Below, piece by piece: positions 33,708 to 42,497 of a stretch of DNA of 42,663 nt. The notes under the pieces are model-generated. The model made no database searches, had not been told where the DNA came from, and saw nothing but the letters and a program-made list of their open reading frames with translations. Source of the stretch: JAQIBY01 sp051747965 (GTDB taxonomy: Bacteria; Bacteroidota; Bacteroidia; Bacteroidales; ML635J-15); contig JBNJGS010000018.1 of assembly GCA_051747965.1 (NCBI GenBank), positions 1 through 42,663 on the forward strand. The letters are read 5' to 3'. The translations under genes and the position numbers were made by a program. Position 1 is the first letter of the stretch. Each line of letters opens with the position of its first letter.

Positions 33708-34328
33708 ATGTTAAGTAAAATACCTGGTTTTATACAAAATACACCGTGGCAGAATCATCTCTGGCGTATCCCGGATGATAATAAATCCGTATTCCTTACT
33801 TTTGATGATGGCCCAACTCCCGGAATAACGGATCAGGTACTAAGCATTCTCGAAAAGTATGATGCAAAAGGGACATTTTTTTGCCTGGGACGAAATGCAG
33901 AGCATTATCCTGAATTGCTGAAAAAAATCACAGATCAGGGACATCGTATCGGAAATCACTCATACAGTCACCTGAAAGGTTTCCGCACAAGTGTGGATAA
34001 ATATGTTGAAGATGTTGCCATGGCCCACAAAATTCTTAAGTCTTCTCTCTTCCGGCCACCATATGGCCGTATTAGAAGAAAGGAAGCCAAACGACTGGCA
34101 AAGCATTTTACCATTGTTATGTGGGAGATTCTCAGCCATGATTATAATTCGGATTTATCTCCTGATGCCTGTTTTTCCAATGCAGTAAGTTCTGTTAAAC
34201 CAGGATCCATCATCGTTTTTCATGACTCCCTGAAAGCTTCCAAAAATGTACTGACCTGTCTGCCCAGGGTGCTGGAGCATTTGGCTAATGAGGGATATAC
34301 CTTTAAATCCATCCCTGATAAATACTAG
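33708..34328 (+). CDS. polysaccharide deacetylase, short NodB type
   Basis: A compact 206-residue NodB domain with all catalytic motifs. Motif 1 is T-F-D-D-G-P-T-P (D33, D34), motif 2 is H-S-Y-S-H (H84, H88), motif 3 is R-P-P-Y-G-R, and the C-terminal I-V-F-H-D supplies the final His. There is no signal peptide, only a short amphipathic N-terminus, so it may be cytoplasmic or peripheral. Motif completeness suggests an active deacetylase of chitooligosaccharide, peptidoglycan or xylan type; the substrate is open. It is unlike both deacetylases of the 2339-6589 operon. It is a stand-alone gene with its own -7 element. Confidence 0.92.
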   Translation: MLSKIPGFIQNTPWQNHLWRIPDDNKSVFLTFDDGPTPGITDQVLSILEKYDAKGTFFCLGRNAEHYPELLKKITDQGHRIGNHSYSHLKGFRTSVDKYVEDVAMAHKILKSSLFRPPYGRIRRKEAKRLAKHFTIVMWEILSHDYNSDLSPDACFSNAVSSVKPGSIIVFHDSLKASKNVLTCLPRVLEHLANEGYTFKSIPDKY

Positions 34329-34499
34329 ACAAATAAGTCCTTAAGATTTTCACCTCCCTTGATTCTTTTTGAAACCATTTTTCTCTGAGCGATAAAACAT
34401 GTTTAATCTAAACCTTTCCAAGGTGTAATCTGTAGTATTCTTACATGATAGTTGCACAAAATCAATGATTTGTGTCTGATAATGTAAAAGTGAAAACAT

Positions 34500-36218
34500 A
34501 TGCCCGTATATAACAAAGACATTGTTGATCAATTGAATGAACTTGCCGATTTACTTGAAATAAAAGGAGAAAATGAATTCAGGGTAAGGGCGTACAGAAA
34601 TGCTGTGCGGATTCTCTCCGGTTATTCCGGGATGTTGGCAAAAGAAGTAAAGAAGGGAGAGGATTTGTCTGAAATTTCAGGTATAGGTGACAGCATCCAG
34701 GAAAAAGTTGAGGAAATTGTCAATACCGGAAAACTCAAGCAGCTTGAGGATATGAAAAAAGAGATTCCGGAATCACTGCTTGAAATAATGAGTCTTGAGC
34801 AAATGGGCCCCCGGCGTACCAAAACACTGCATGAAGAGTTGGATATTGATTCCCTGGATGATCTCAAAAAAGCTGCAAAAAACGGTGATATAGAATCGCT
34901 GGAGGGTTTCGGCAAAAAGACAGTTGAAAATATTTTAAAAGAAATTGAAGAATATGCAGATAAAGGTGGTTCAGACCGTATCAAATGGAGTGAAGGAGAT
35001 AAAATTGCGGCATCACTGAAAAAATACATGAAAGACAAAGTGGATGATATTGAAGTGGCGGGCTCCTACAGAAGAAAAAAAGCTACCCTGGGAGATATTG
35101 ACATTCTCGTGAGCAGCAAAGAGAAAGAAAAATGCATGCGTGCATTCACCACCTTTGAGGATGTGGACAGAGTGCTTTCCCGTGGTGATACCAAATCGTC
35201 CGTTAAACTCAGAAATGGTGTGCAGGTTGATCTCAGGCTTGTAAATAAAAATTCTTTTGGGGCAGCCCTTCTGTACTTTACCGGAGCCAAAGAACACAGC
35301 ATAGCCCTGCGAAAGATCGCTCAGAAAAAAAATTATACCCTGAATGAATATGGAGTGCATAAAGATGATGAAAAACTGGCATCCAAAACGGAAAAGTCAA
35401 TGTATAAGGCCCTCGGTCTAAAGTACATCGAACCTGAACTGCGGGAGAACAGGGGTGAAATTGAGGCTGCCCGGGATGATAAGCTCCCTGATCTGATCAA
35501 GCCTGAAGATATCAGAGGAGATTTGCATACCCACACAAAGCGTACTGACGGCCTCTACAGCCTGAAAGAAATGGCACAGGCAGCAAAAGATATGGGATAT
35601 GATTATTATGCAGTCAGCGATCATTCCAAAAAAGTCAGCATGGCTGACGGGCTTGATGAGAAACGACTGGGGGAGCAGATTGAAGAAATTGATGAACTGA
35701 ATGAATCATTTTCTGATTTCAGGATACTTAAAGCCATTGAAGTGGACATTCTGAAAGACGGAACACTGGATTTATCTGATGATATATTGAAAGATTTGGA
35801 TTTTGTGATTGGTGCCATTCATTACAATATGAACCTGTCCCGAAAAGAGCAAACCCAACGTGTATTAAAAGCTATGGAAAATCCTCACTTTAACATTCTG
35901 GCTCATCCTACCGGCCGGATGCTTGGGGAACGCAGCGCGTATGACATTGATATCAAAGCAGTGATTGATGAGGCAAAAGACAAGGGATGTTATCTGGAAA
36001 TTAACGCCAATCCTCAACGCCTGGATTTGAATGATGAGAATGCCCGGATTGCCAAAGAGAAAGGGGTGAAACTTGCAATTTCTACAGATGCCCATTCCAA
36101 AGACAGCCTGAATTATATGCGCTACGGTGTTGCACAGGCACGCCGGGGCTGGCTGGAAAAAAATGATGTGTTGAATACACGTTCATGGAAATCTTTGAAA
36201 AAACTGTTGAAGAGGTAA
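34500..36218 (+). CDS. polX: DNA polymerase X with PHP domain
   Basis: A 572-residue family X polymerase with the standard bacterial layout. The N-terminal 8-kDa-like domain and helix-hairpin-helix lie at 1-150 (I-S-G-I-G-D-S-I near 59). The palm follows with catalytic D199 and D201 (G-D-I-D-I-L-V) and D244 (V-Q-V-D-L-R). The C-terminal PHP domain begins D-L-H-T-H-T (H343, H345) and contains D-A-H-S near the end, with S-D-H and H-P-T-G between. PolX fills short gaps in base excision repair, and the PHP domain gives 3'-5' exonuclease and AP-endonuclease activity in studied homologues. The ligA ATG follows its stop by two bases. Composition is rich in Lys, Asp and Glu, as in the next three genes. 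Confidence 0.96.
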   Translation: MPVYNKDIVDQLNELADLLEIKGENEFRVRAYRNAVRILSGYSGMLAKEVKKGEDLSEISGIGDSIQEKVEEIVNTGKLKQLEDMKKEIPESLLEIMSLEQMGPRRTKTLHEELDIDSLDDLKKAAKNGDIESLEGFGKKTVENILKEIEEYADKGGSDRIKWSEGDKIAASLKKYMKDKVDDIEVAGSYRRKKATLGDIDILVSSKEKEKCMRAFTTFEDVDRVLSRGDTKSSVKLRNGVQVDLRLVNKNSFGAALLYFTGAKEHSIALRKIAQKKNYTLNEYGVHKDDEKLASKTEKSMYKALGLKYIEPELRENRGEIEAARDDKLPDLIKPEDIRGDLHTHTKRTDGLYSLKEMAQAAKDMGYDYYAVSDHSKKVSMADGLDEKRLGEQIEEIDELNESFSDFRILKAIEVDILKDGTLDLSDDILKDLDFVIGAIHYNMNLSRKEQTQRVLKAMENPHFNILAHPTGRMLGERSAYDIDIKAVIDEAKDKGCYLEINANPQRLDLNDENARIAKEKGVKLAISTDAHSKDSLNYMRYGVAQARRGWLEKNDVLNTRSWKSLKKLLKR

Positions 36219-36220
36219 AT

Positions 36221-38293
36221 ATGGGAAATCAGAAAAATCCATACATGAAAACTCCCTTTCCTGATTTTGATGATCCGGAAAATATGGACAAAAAGCATGC
36301 TTCCGCCGAACTTGAAGACTTGCGTGAAGCAATCGAACATCACAACCATCTGTATTATATTGAAAATGATCCGGATATCAGTGACAAAGCCTATGATCGC
36401 CTCTTTGACAGACTTCAAAAGCTGGAAACAGAATTTCCTTCCCTGGATTCCGATACTTCCCCCACAAAAAAGGTGGGTGCTCCACCTCTTGACTCTCTGA
36501 AAAAGAAAGATCATGTAGAACCTATGCTCAGCCTTAAGTCATCCCCTGAGGAAGAAGAAGTAAAGAGCTTTGTTGAGGGTGTGCAAAAAAAATCAAATGA
36601 GGACAAACCCGTTTTTATCCTTGAACCCAAATTTGACGGATTCTCGCTTGAAATTGTTTATGAGAATGGGGAATTCTCCTATGCAGCAACCCGTGGCGAT
36701 GGCACTACAGGTGAGGATGTGTCGGAAAATGCAAAAACCATTGGTTCTTTGCCGCTGCGGCTGAAAAATAAAGATGAAATACCGGCCACCCTGGCTGTTC
36801 GGGGAGAAGTGTACCTGCCTCTGGATGGATTTGAAAAATTAAATAAGGAGCGGATAGAGGCGGGTGGAAAAGCCTTTGCAAATGCCCGCAATGCAGCAGC
36901 AGGGCTGGTGCGGCAACTGGATTCCAAAAAGGTTGCCGATAAACCCCTTGATATTTTTGTGTATGAAATTCTGAACACCGGAGATGTGGAATCTGATTAT
37001 CATCACGATGTGCGAAAAAAACTGGAAACATGGGGTTTTCACGTCAATGATAAATCAAAAAAATGCAAAACATTCAGCGAGATAAAAACCTACCATAATA
37101 CCATTGCGGATCAACGGGACAATCTGCCATATGAGATTGACGGAGTGGTTATTAAACTGGATGATCTGTCCATGCGCGAAAAACTCGGCACACGTGAAAG
37201 GAATCCCAGATGGGCATTTGCCTGGAAATTCCAGGCAAAAAAAGAAGTAACAAAATTGCGGGATATTGTGGTACAGGTAGGCAGAACAGGAATTCTTACA
37301 CCGGTAGCCCTGCTTGATCCGGTGGAAATTGGCGGTGTTACCGTGAGTCGTGCCAGCTTGCATAATGAGAAGGAACTACAAAAGAAAGACCTGCGCCCGG
37401 GTGATAAAGTTCGTGTGGAACGCGCCGGCGATGTGATTCCTGAAGTGGCAGAGCGTGTTAAGAAAAGTAAAAAGCGCGGTAAAGAATTCTCCATGCCAAA
37501 ACACTGCCCGGTATGCAATACTGAAGTGGTGCAGGAGGGAGCTTATACCATTTGTCCTGCCGGATGGTCATGCAAAGCTCAACTGAAAGGCAGGATTGAA
37601 CATTTTGCTTCCAAAAAAGCCATGAATATTGAAAGCCTTGGTGAAAAAGTGGCAGCCCAATTGGTGGACAGCGAGTTTGTTAATACTTTGCCCGACCTGT
37701 ATCGCCTTGATAAAGACAGGCTGAAAGAACTGGATGGATTTGCTGATAAGTCTGCAGGCAGACTGAAAGATGAAATTGAAAAGTCAAAGAAGGTATCCCT
37801 TCGCAGGTATTTGTATGCCCTGGGAATAAGACATGTAGGAGAGCACGTAGCACGCTTGCTGGCTGATGAATTTAAGAATTTTGATGCAGTGCGTGATGCT
37901 GCTTATGATGAGCTTGTTAATCTGGGTGAAATCGGACCTGAAATCGCGGAAAGCATAAAGCACTTTTTTAGCACAAAAGAAAATCAAAAGTTACTGAAAG
38001 ATATGGAGGACCTCGGGCTTGAAATACAATCCGGTGGAAGCCGGCAATCACATGTGCTGGACGGAATGACCATTGTCCTTACCGGTGAGCTGGATGACTA
38101 TACCCGGGATGAAGCCAAAGAAAAAATCGAAAAGCTGGGTGGAAATGCTACTTCTTCGGTCAGTGGCAATACTGATTATCTGGTAAAGGGAAAAGACCCG
38201 GGCAGTAAACTGGAAGAGGCAAAGGAACATGATGTACAAATCATTGATGAGAAAGATTTTACATCTCTTTTAAAAAACGGCAGCATTGAATGA
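36221..38293 (+). CDS. ligA: NAD-dependent DNA ligase
   Basis: A 690-residue ligase. The frame is open from an ATG at 36185 inside polX, but the ATG at 36221 follows a purine-rich AGAGG (36211-36215) five bases upstream and is preferred. Domains: Ia (H-N-H-L-Y-Y, 41-46), adenylation with nucleophile K137 in E-P-K-F-D-G, T-R-G-D-G motif, OB fold, zinc finger C429-x2-C432-x12-C445-x5-C451, helix-hairpin-helix, and a C-terminal BRCT (about 600-690). The active site reads K-F-D-G-F-S rather than the common K-L/I-D-G-L-A, and about 28 charged residues precede the first domain. It could be the cell's only LigA or a second, repair-dedicated copy. It is two bases after polX. Confidence 0.95.
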   Translation: MGNQKNPYMKTPFPDFDDPENMDKKHASAELEDLREAIEHHNHLYYIENDPDISDKAYDRLFDRLQKLETEFPSLDSDTSPTKKVGAPPLDSLKKKDHVEPMLSLKSSPEEEEVKSFVEGVQKKSNEDKPVFILEPKFDGFSLEIVYENGEFSYAATRGDGTTGEDVSENAKTIGSLPLRLKNKDEIPATLAVRGEVYLPLDGFEKLNKERIEAGGKAFANARNAAAGLVRQLDSKKVADKPLDIFVYEILNTGDVESDYHHDVRKKLETWGFHVNDKSKKCKTFSEIKTYHNTIADQRDNLPYEIDGVVIKLDDLSMREKLGTRERNPRWAFAWKFQAKKEVTKLRDIVVQVGRTGILTPVALLDPVEIGGVTVSRASLHNEKELQKKDLRPGDKVRVERAGDVIPEVAERVKKSKKRGKEFSMPKHCPVCNTEVVQEGAYTICPAGWSCKAQLKGRIEHFASKKAMNIESLGEKVAAQLVDSEFVNTLPDLYRLDKDRLKELDGFADKSAGRLKDEIEKSKKVSLRRYLYALGIRHVGEHVARLLADEFKNFDAVRDAAYDELVNLGEIGPEIAESIKHFFSTKENQKLLKDMEDLGLEIQSGGSRQSHVLDGMTIVLTGELDDYTRDEAKEKIEKLGGNATSSVSGNTDYLVKGKDPGSKLEEAKEHDVQIIDEKDFTSLLKNGSIE

Positions 38294-38347
38294 GTGAAAC
38301 GGTGCCGGAAAAACACATATTTTGTTGAATCGCGAAAAACTTAAGCA

Positions 38348-40732
38348 ATGAAACTGATATATAATTTTGAGAATCTGGATAATTCGATGACGGATAAAGT
38401 TGGAGGGAAAAACGCTTCCCTCGGCGAAATGTACACAACGCTTTCATCCAAAGGCATCCGTATTCCTGATGGATTTGCCACATCTGCACAAGCTTACCGG
38501 CAGTTCATCAGCGACAATAATATTACGGATCAACTTGCAGATGCACTGAAAGACGTGGAGGGTGATGATGCCTTAAAAAAGGCCGGTGAAACCTGCCGCA
38601 AGCTGGTAATGGATGCTTCCATTCCCGGAGAGGTGGAGAATGCGATAATGGATGCATACAAACATCTTAAAGAGCGCGATGAGTCATTGGAGAGTGTGGC
38701 CGTACGAAGCAGTGCTACAGCAGAAGACTTGCCAAAAGCCAGTTTTGCCGGACAACATGAAACCTACCTCAACATCAAAACCGAAGAAGAACTTCTGAAA
38801 GCGTGGAAAAAATGCGTTGCATCGCTCTTTACCGACAGGGCAATTAAGTATCGTGAGAAAAATGATTTTGATCACATGAAGGTAGCATTGTCGGTAGGCG
38901 TACAGAAAATGGTGCGCTCCGATAAAGCCTCTGCAGGGGTCGCTTTTACCATTGATCCGGATAGCGGTTTCGATAAGGTGATGCTTGTCAACGGTGCCTG
39001 GGGCCTTGGTGAAAATGTGGTGCAGGGTTCTGTTATTACCGATGAATTTTATTTGTACAAAAAAGCCCTGGAAGAGGACAAAAAAGCCATACTCTCAAAG
39101 CGTATGGGTTCTAAAGTCAAAACCATGGTTTACACAGATGAGGCAGACAATACATCAACCAAAAACATTGATACGCCAAAAGAAAAGCAGGAGCAATTTG
39201 TGCTTTCAGACAAGGAGCTTCTAAGCCTGGGCCGGTGGTGCCTTAGCATAGAATCCCATTACGATAAACCCATGGATATTGAATGGGCAAAAGACGGAAA
39301 TTCCGGAGATCTTTATATCGTTCAGGCACGCCCCGAGACAGTGCATTCATCGAAAGAAACTGATAAAAAGCTTAAAAGTTATACCCTCAAAGAGGACAGC
39401 GGTGATCCCTTGGTTTCAGGGACAGGCATTGGTAATAAAATCGCAGCCGGTACGGTTAAAATTCTGGAGTCACCCGAGGAATCAGATAAAATCGAGGAAG
39501 GTGATGTACTGGTTACAGAAATCACCAATCCAGACTGGGATCCGGTCATGAAAAAGGCAGCAGCCATCATTACCAACAGCGGCGGACGTACCAGTCATGC
39601 AGCCATTGTTGCCCGTGAACTGGGTGCTGTTGCCGTAGTTGGAACGGAAAATGCCACGGAAAAACTTAAGGACGGACAGGAAGTTACGGTTTCCTGTGCC
39701 GGTGGCAATGAAGGTGAAATTTTTGATGGTGAACTCGAATGGGAAGAAAAAGAAATCGATTTGGAAAAACTGGGAAAGCCTGATACCGAAGTCATGCTTA
39801 TCCTTGCCAATCCGGGTTCCGCTTTTAACAATGCCATGCTCCCGGTGGACGGGGTAGGTTTGATGCGCCTGGAATTTGTCATCAACAGCGCCATAAAAAT
39901 CCATCCAATGGCACTGGTGCATTTTGACCGGCTGGAGGATGAAGAGGCAAAAAAGGAAATCGAAAAACTAACCCATACTTACGATGACAAAAAATCATTT
40001 TTTACTGAAAAACTATCCCAGGCAGTTGCAAGTATCGCCGCTGCCTTCTATCCCAAAGATGTCATTGTCAGGATGAGTGATTTTAAATCCAATGAATATG
40101 CCGAACTTATTGCAGGCCATGAGTTTGAACCGGAAGAAGAAAATCCAATGGTAGGTTTCAGAGGAGCATCCCGGTATTATCATGAGAAGTATCGTGACGG
40201 ATTTGCCATGGAATGCGAAGCCATGAGAATAGTGCGTGATGACATGGGTCTTGATAATGTCAAATTGATGATACCTTTTTGCAGAACACCGGAAGAAGGG
40301 AAAAAGGTACTGGAGGCAATGGAGGATAATGGCCTGAAACAAGGCAAAAACGGGCTGGAAATTTATGTGATGACCGAAATACCCAACAATGTGATGATGG
40401 CTGATGAATTTGCTGAAATATTTGACGGTTTTTCCATCGGCTCCAATGATCTGACCCAGCTAAGTCTTGGCCTTGACAGGGATTCGGAAATTGTAAGTGA
40501 TTTGTTTGATGAACAGACCGCCGGGGTGAAATCCCTGATCAGCAGGGCGATAAAAAAAGCCATCGAAAACGATAAAAAAATCGGCTTATGTGGACAGGCA
40601 CCCAGCGATTTTCCGGAATTTGCCGGATTCCTGGTTGAACAGGGAATTCACAGCATCTCCTTCAATCCGGATGCGGTGGCCCGGGGCATAGAAAATATTG
40701 TAAAAGCAGAAAATCATCACAAGAACAAATAA
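38348..40732 (+). CDS. ppsA: phosphoenolpyruvate synthase
   Basis: A 794-residue enzyme converting pyruvate, ATP and water to phosphoenolpyruvate, AMP and phosphate, the entry to gluconeogenesis. The N-terminal ATP-grasp domain starts V-G-G-K-N-A-S-L-G-E-M and contains V-R-S-S-A-T-A-E-D. The mobile phosphohistidine domain has G-G-R-T-S-H-A-A (H417). The C-terminal PEP barrel has G-S-N-D-L-T-Q and the catalytic Cys in L-C-G-Q-A (C748). Length and motifs are standard; the protein is acidic and lysine-rich. It lies 54 bases after ligA and 11 bases before the glycosylase gene, so it sits inside an otherwise DNA-repair gene run. Confidence 0.95.
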   Translation: MKLIYNFENLDNSMTDKVGGKNASLGEMYTTLSSKGIRIPDGFATSAQAYRQFISDNNITDQLADALKDVEGDDALKKAGETCRKLVMDASIPGEVENAIMDAYKHLKERDESLESVAVRSSATAEDLPKASFAGQHETYLNIKTEEELLKAWKKCVASLFTDRAIKYREKNDFDHMKVALSVGVQKMVRSDKASAGVAFTIDPDSGFDKVMLVNGAWGLGENVVQGSVITDEFYLYKKALEEDKKAILSKRMGSKVKTMVYTDEADNTSTKNIDTPKEKQEQFVLSDKELLSLGRWCLSIESHYDKPMDIEWAKDGNSGDLYIVQARPETVHSSKETDKKLKSYTLKEDSGDPLVSGTGIGNKIAAGTVKILESPEESDKIEEGDVLVTEITNPDWDPVMKKAAAIITNSGGRTSHAAIVARELGAVAVVGTENATEKLKDGQEVTVSCAGGNEGEIFDGELEWEEKEIDLEKLGKPDTEVMLILANPGSAFNNAMLPVDGVGLMRLEFVINSAIKIHPMALVHFDRLEDEEAKKEIEKLTHTYDDKKSFFTEKLSQAVASIAAAFYPKDVIVRMSDFKSNEYAELIAGHEFEPEEENPMVGFRGASRYYHEKYRDGFAMECEAMRIVRDDMGLDNVKLMIPFCRTPEEGKKVLEAMEDNGLKQGKNGLEIYVMTEIPNNVMMADEFAEIFDGFSIGSNDLTQLSLGLDRDSEIVSDLFDEQTAGVKSLISRAIKKAIENDKKIGLCGQAPSDFPEFAGFLVEQGIHSISFNPDAVARGIENIVKAENHHKNK

Positions 40733-40743
40733 ACGAGAGTCTT

Positions 40744-41523
40744 ATGCCTGAATTACCAGATATTGAGATATTTCGACGTGAAGCGAATAAATGTACGAAC
40801 GCAAAAATAACCGGCGTCACAGTCAGAGATGCGGATTTTGTGGATTTTTCTCAAAAGCATGGCAGTACAAAACTGAAAAACAAAACCATCAGTGACGCTA
40901 CCCGCCGGGGAAAGCATCTGCTGGTATCAGTAGGTGATGGAATACTGGCCATGCATTTCGGCATGACTGGTGAATTGCACTGTTTTTCCAAAGATGATAC
41001 AGAACCTGAACACACCAAATTCAGCCTGATGACAGACAATGGTAAGGCACTTTATTACACTTGTACCCGAAAGCTGGGACATGTCAGGCTTGTTGATGAT
41101 AAGGAAAGTTACATCAACAAGGAAGTTCCGGCACCGGATGCCCTGGATATGGATGAGGATGAGTTCATCTCTGCTCTGAAAGAAAAAAAATCCATGGTAA
41201 AATCCGCCCTGACCGATCAGGATGTAATCTCCGGTATCGGAAATATCTATTCTGATGAGATTTTGTTTCATGCCCGCATTCATCCCCGGCAAAATATTAC
41301 TAAACTCAGCGATGATGACATGCATAGGCTGTACAAAAAGATGCGCTATGTTTTGAATATGGCCATAGAGCGACATGCCGATGTATCCGCGTTTCCGGAT
41401 TCCTGGTTGTTACCCAGGCGCAGTGAAGGAGCATCCTGTCCCCGCTGTGACGGCGAAATGCAGAAAATCAAGCTCTCCGGTCGTGGTACATGGCTGTGTC
41501 CGGAATGTCAGAAAAAAAATTAG
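40744..41523 (+). CDS. Fpg/Nei family DNA glycosylase/AP lyase
   Basis: A 259-residue bifunctional glycosylase. The N-terminus is M-P-E-L-P-D-I-E: Pro2 is the catalytic nucleophile after Met removal and Glu3 the general acid. R-R-G-K-H-L-L supplies the conserved Lys, H-F-G-M-T-G-E-L follows, and I-S-G-I-G-N-I-Y-S-D-E is the helix-two-turn-helix. A C-terminal zinc finger C-P-R-C ... C-P-E-C holds the minor-groove Arg in G-R-G-T-W. It excises oxidised bases and cleaves the abasic site. Whether it prefers 8-oxoguanine (Fpg) or oxidised pyrimidines (Nei) cannot be told, so no symbol is given. Its TAG overlaps the stop of the convergent DUF72 gene by four bases. Confidence 0.93.
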   Translation: MPELPDIEIFRREANKCTNAKITGVTVRDADFVDFSQKHGSTKLKNKTISDATRRGKHLLVSVGDGILAMHFGMTGELHCFSKDDTEPEHTKFSLMTDNGKALYYTCTRKLGHVRLVDDKESYINKEVPAPDALDMDEDEFISALKEKKSMVKSALTDQDVISGIGNIYSDEILFHARIHPRQNITKLSDDDMHRLYKKMRYVLNMAIERHADVSAFPDSWLLPRRSEGASCPRCDGEMQKIKLSGRGTWLCPECQKKN

Positions 41524-42251
41524 TCCTCATACATGGCCATCATTTCCCTGGCATTTTGAGGCGCAAAAGCCTGCTGGTCATTGTTGAAACAGATAAATAA
41601 GTCCCTGACTTCTTTGAGCTTGTTTAATCGCATCTTCCAGTTTCCAAGCTCCTGTTTGCTGTATTTGTAATTGTACCATTCTTCTTTCCCGTGCAATCGA
41701 AGATATGCCGTTGTGCCGGTGGCAATCACTTTCTCCGGCATATCTCCCGGTGATGACAGCATGCAAATACCGATATTGTGTGAACGAAGAATGTCATAAA
41801 TTTCATCATCAAACCATGAGGTATGACGGAATTCAATGATGTGGCTGTATGATTTCTTCAGGAGAGTGCAAAAGTTGTGAAGCCGTTCCGGGTTTTTGTG
41901 CAGATTGCCCGGTAATTGCCAGAGGATATTGCTTATGCGTTTTTCGGCAGGATGGAGTGCATCCAGAAAGGCGTCCATTCGTTGCCGGAACTTGTCATCG
42001 GCCTTGAGCTTTTTCATGTGGGTAAGGTAGCGATGGGCCTTAAAAGTAAACCGGAATTCGTCCGGTGTCTGATCAAGCCAGTGTTTGATTTTATCCTTGT
42101 CCGGCAGATTGTAAAAACTGTTGTTGATCTCAACCGTATTGAAATGCCTGGCATAATAGTCAAGCCATTTTTCCTTGGGTAGTCCGGGAGGATAAAAACT
42201 TCCTTTCCAGTCATCGTAATGGTAACCACTGCAGCCAATAAACTTGTCCAT
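41520..42251 (-). CDS. DUF72 (YecE-like) protein
   Basis: A 243-residue TIM-barrel protein of the DUF72 family. It opens F-I-G-C-S-G-Y-H-Y-D-D-W (residues 4-15), then F-N-T-V-E-I-N-N-S-F-Y (about 38-48), W-Q-L-P, E-F-R-H-T-S-W and Y-L-R-L-H-G, all family hallmarks. The fold resembles endonuclease IV/xylose isomerase barrels, but the function is not known. A 6-base inverted repeat (GTTCTG 42256-42261, CAGAAC 42272-42277) lies just upstream of its ATG and could be an operator or chance. It is convergent with the glycosylase gene, sharing four bases. Confidence 0.92.
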   Translation of the reverse strand: MDKFIGCSGYHYDDWKGSFYPPGLPKEKWLDYYARHFNTVEINNSFYNLPDKDKIKHWLDQTPDEFRFTFKAHRYLTHMKKLKADDKFRQRMDAFLDALHPAEKRISNILWQLPGNLHKNPERLHNFCTLLKKSYSHIIEFRHTSWFDDEIYDILRSHNIGICMLSSPGDMPEKVIATGTTAYLRLHGKEEWYNYKYSKQELGNWKMRLNKLKEVRDLFICFNNDQQAFAPQNAREMMAMYED

Positions 42252-42443
42252 AATCGTTCTGTTACTTCATTCAGAACACTTTTTGTAGGTGATATGTTTT
42301 GATGCCTTTTCTGGGTGTGATGCAATTCTGTTTTATCTGTAATGATGATTGTAACCCGATTTCATGCCGTAGCTTTTCCGTTTCAGTGTGTTATTATAAG
42401 ATTTCATTGAAATGCCTGCCCATCTTTAATGGCTTTGTGTACC

Positions 42444-42476
42444 AAAAAAAGCAGCACTTCATAGAAATGCTGCTTT
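42444..42476 (-). terminator. terminator downstream of pyrF
   Basis: On the minus strand AAAGCAGCA (42476-42468) pairs with TGCTGCTTT and is followed by a T run to 42444. It lies 22 bases after the pyrF stop. The 42252-42443 interval between it and the DUF72 start holds nothing else recognised. Confidence 0.85.
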
Positions 42477-42497
42477 CTGGCCGGTATTGATTTTTTA

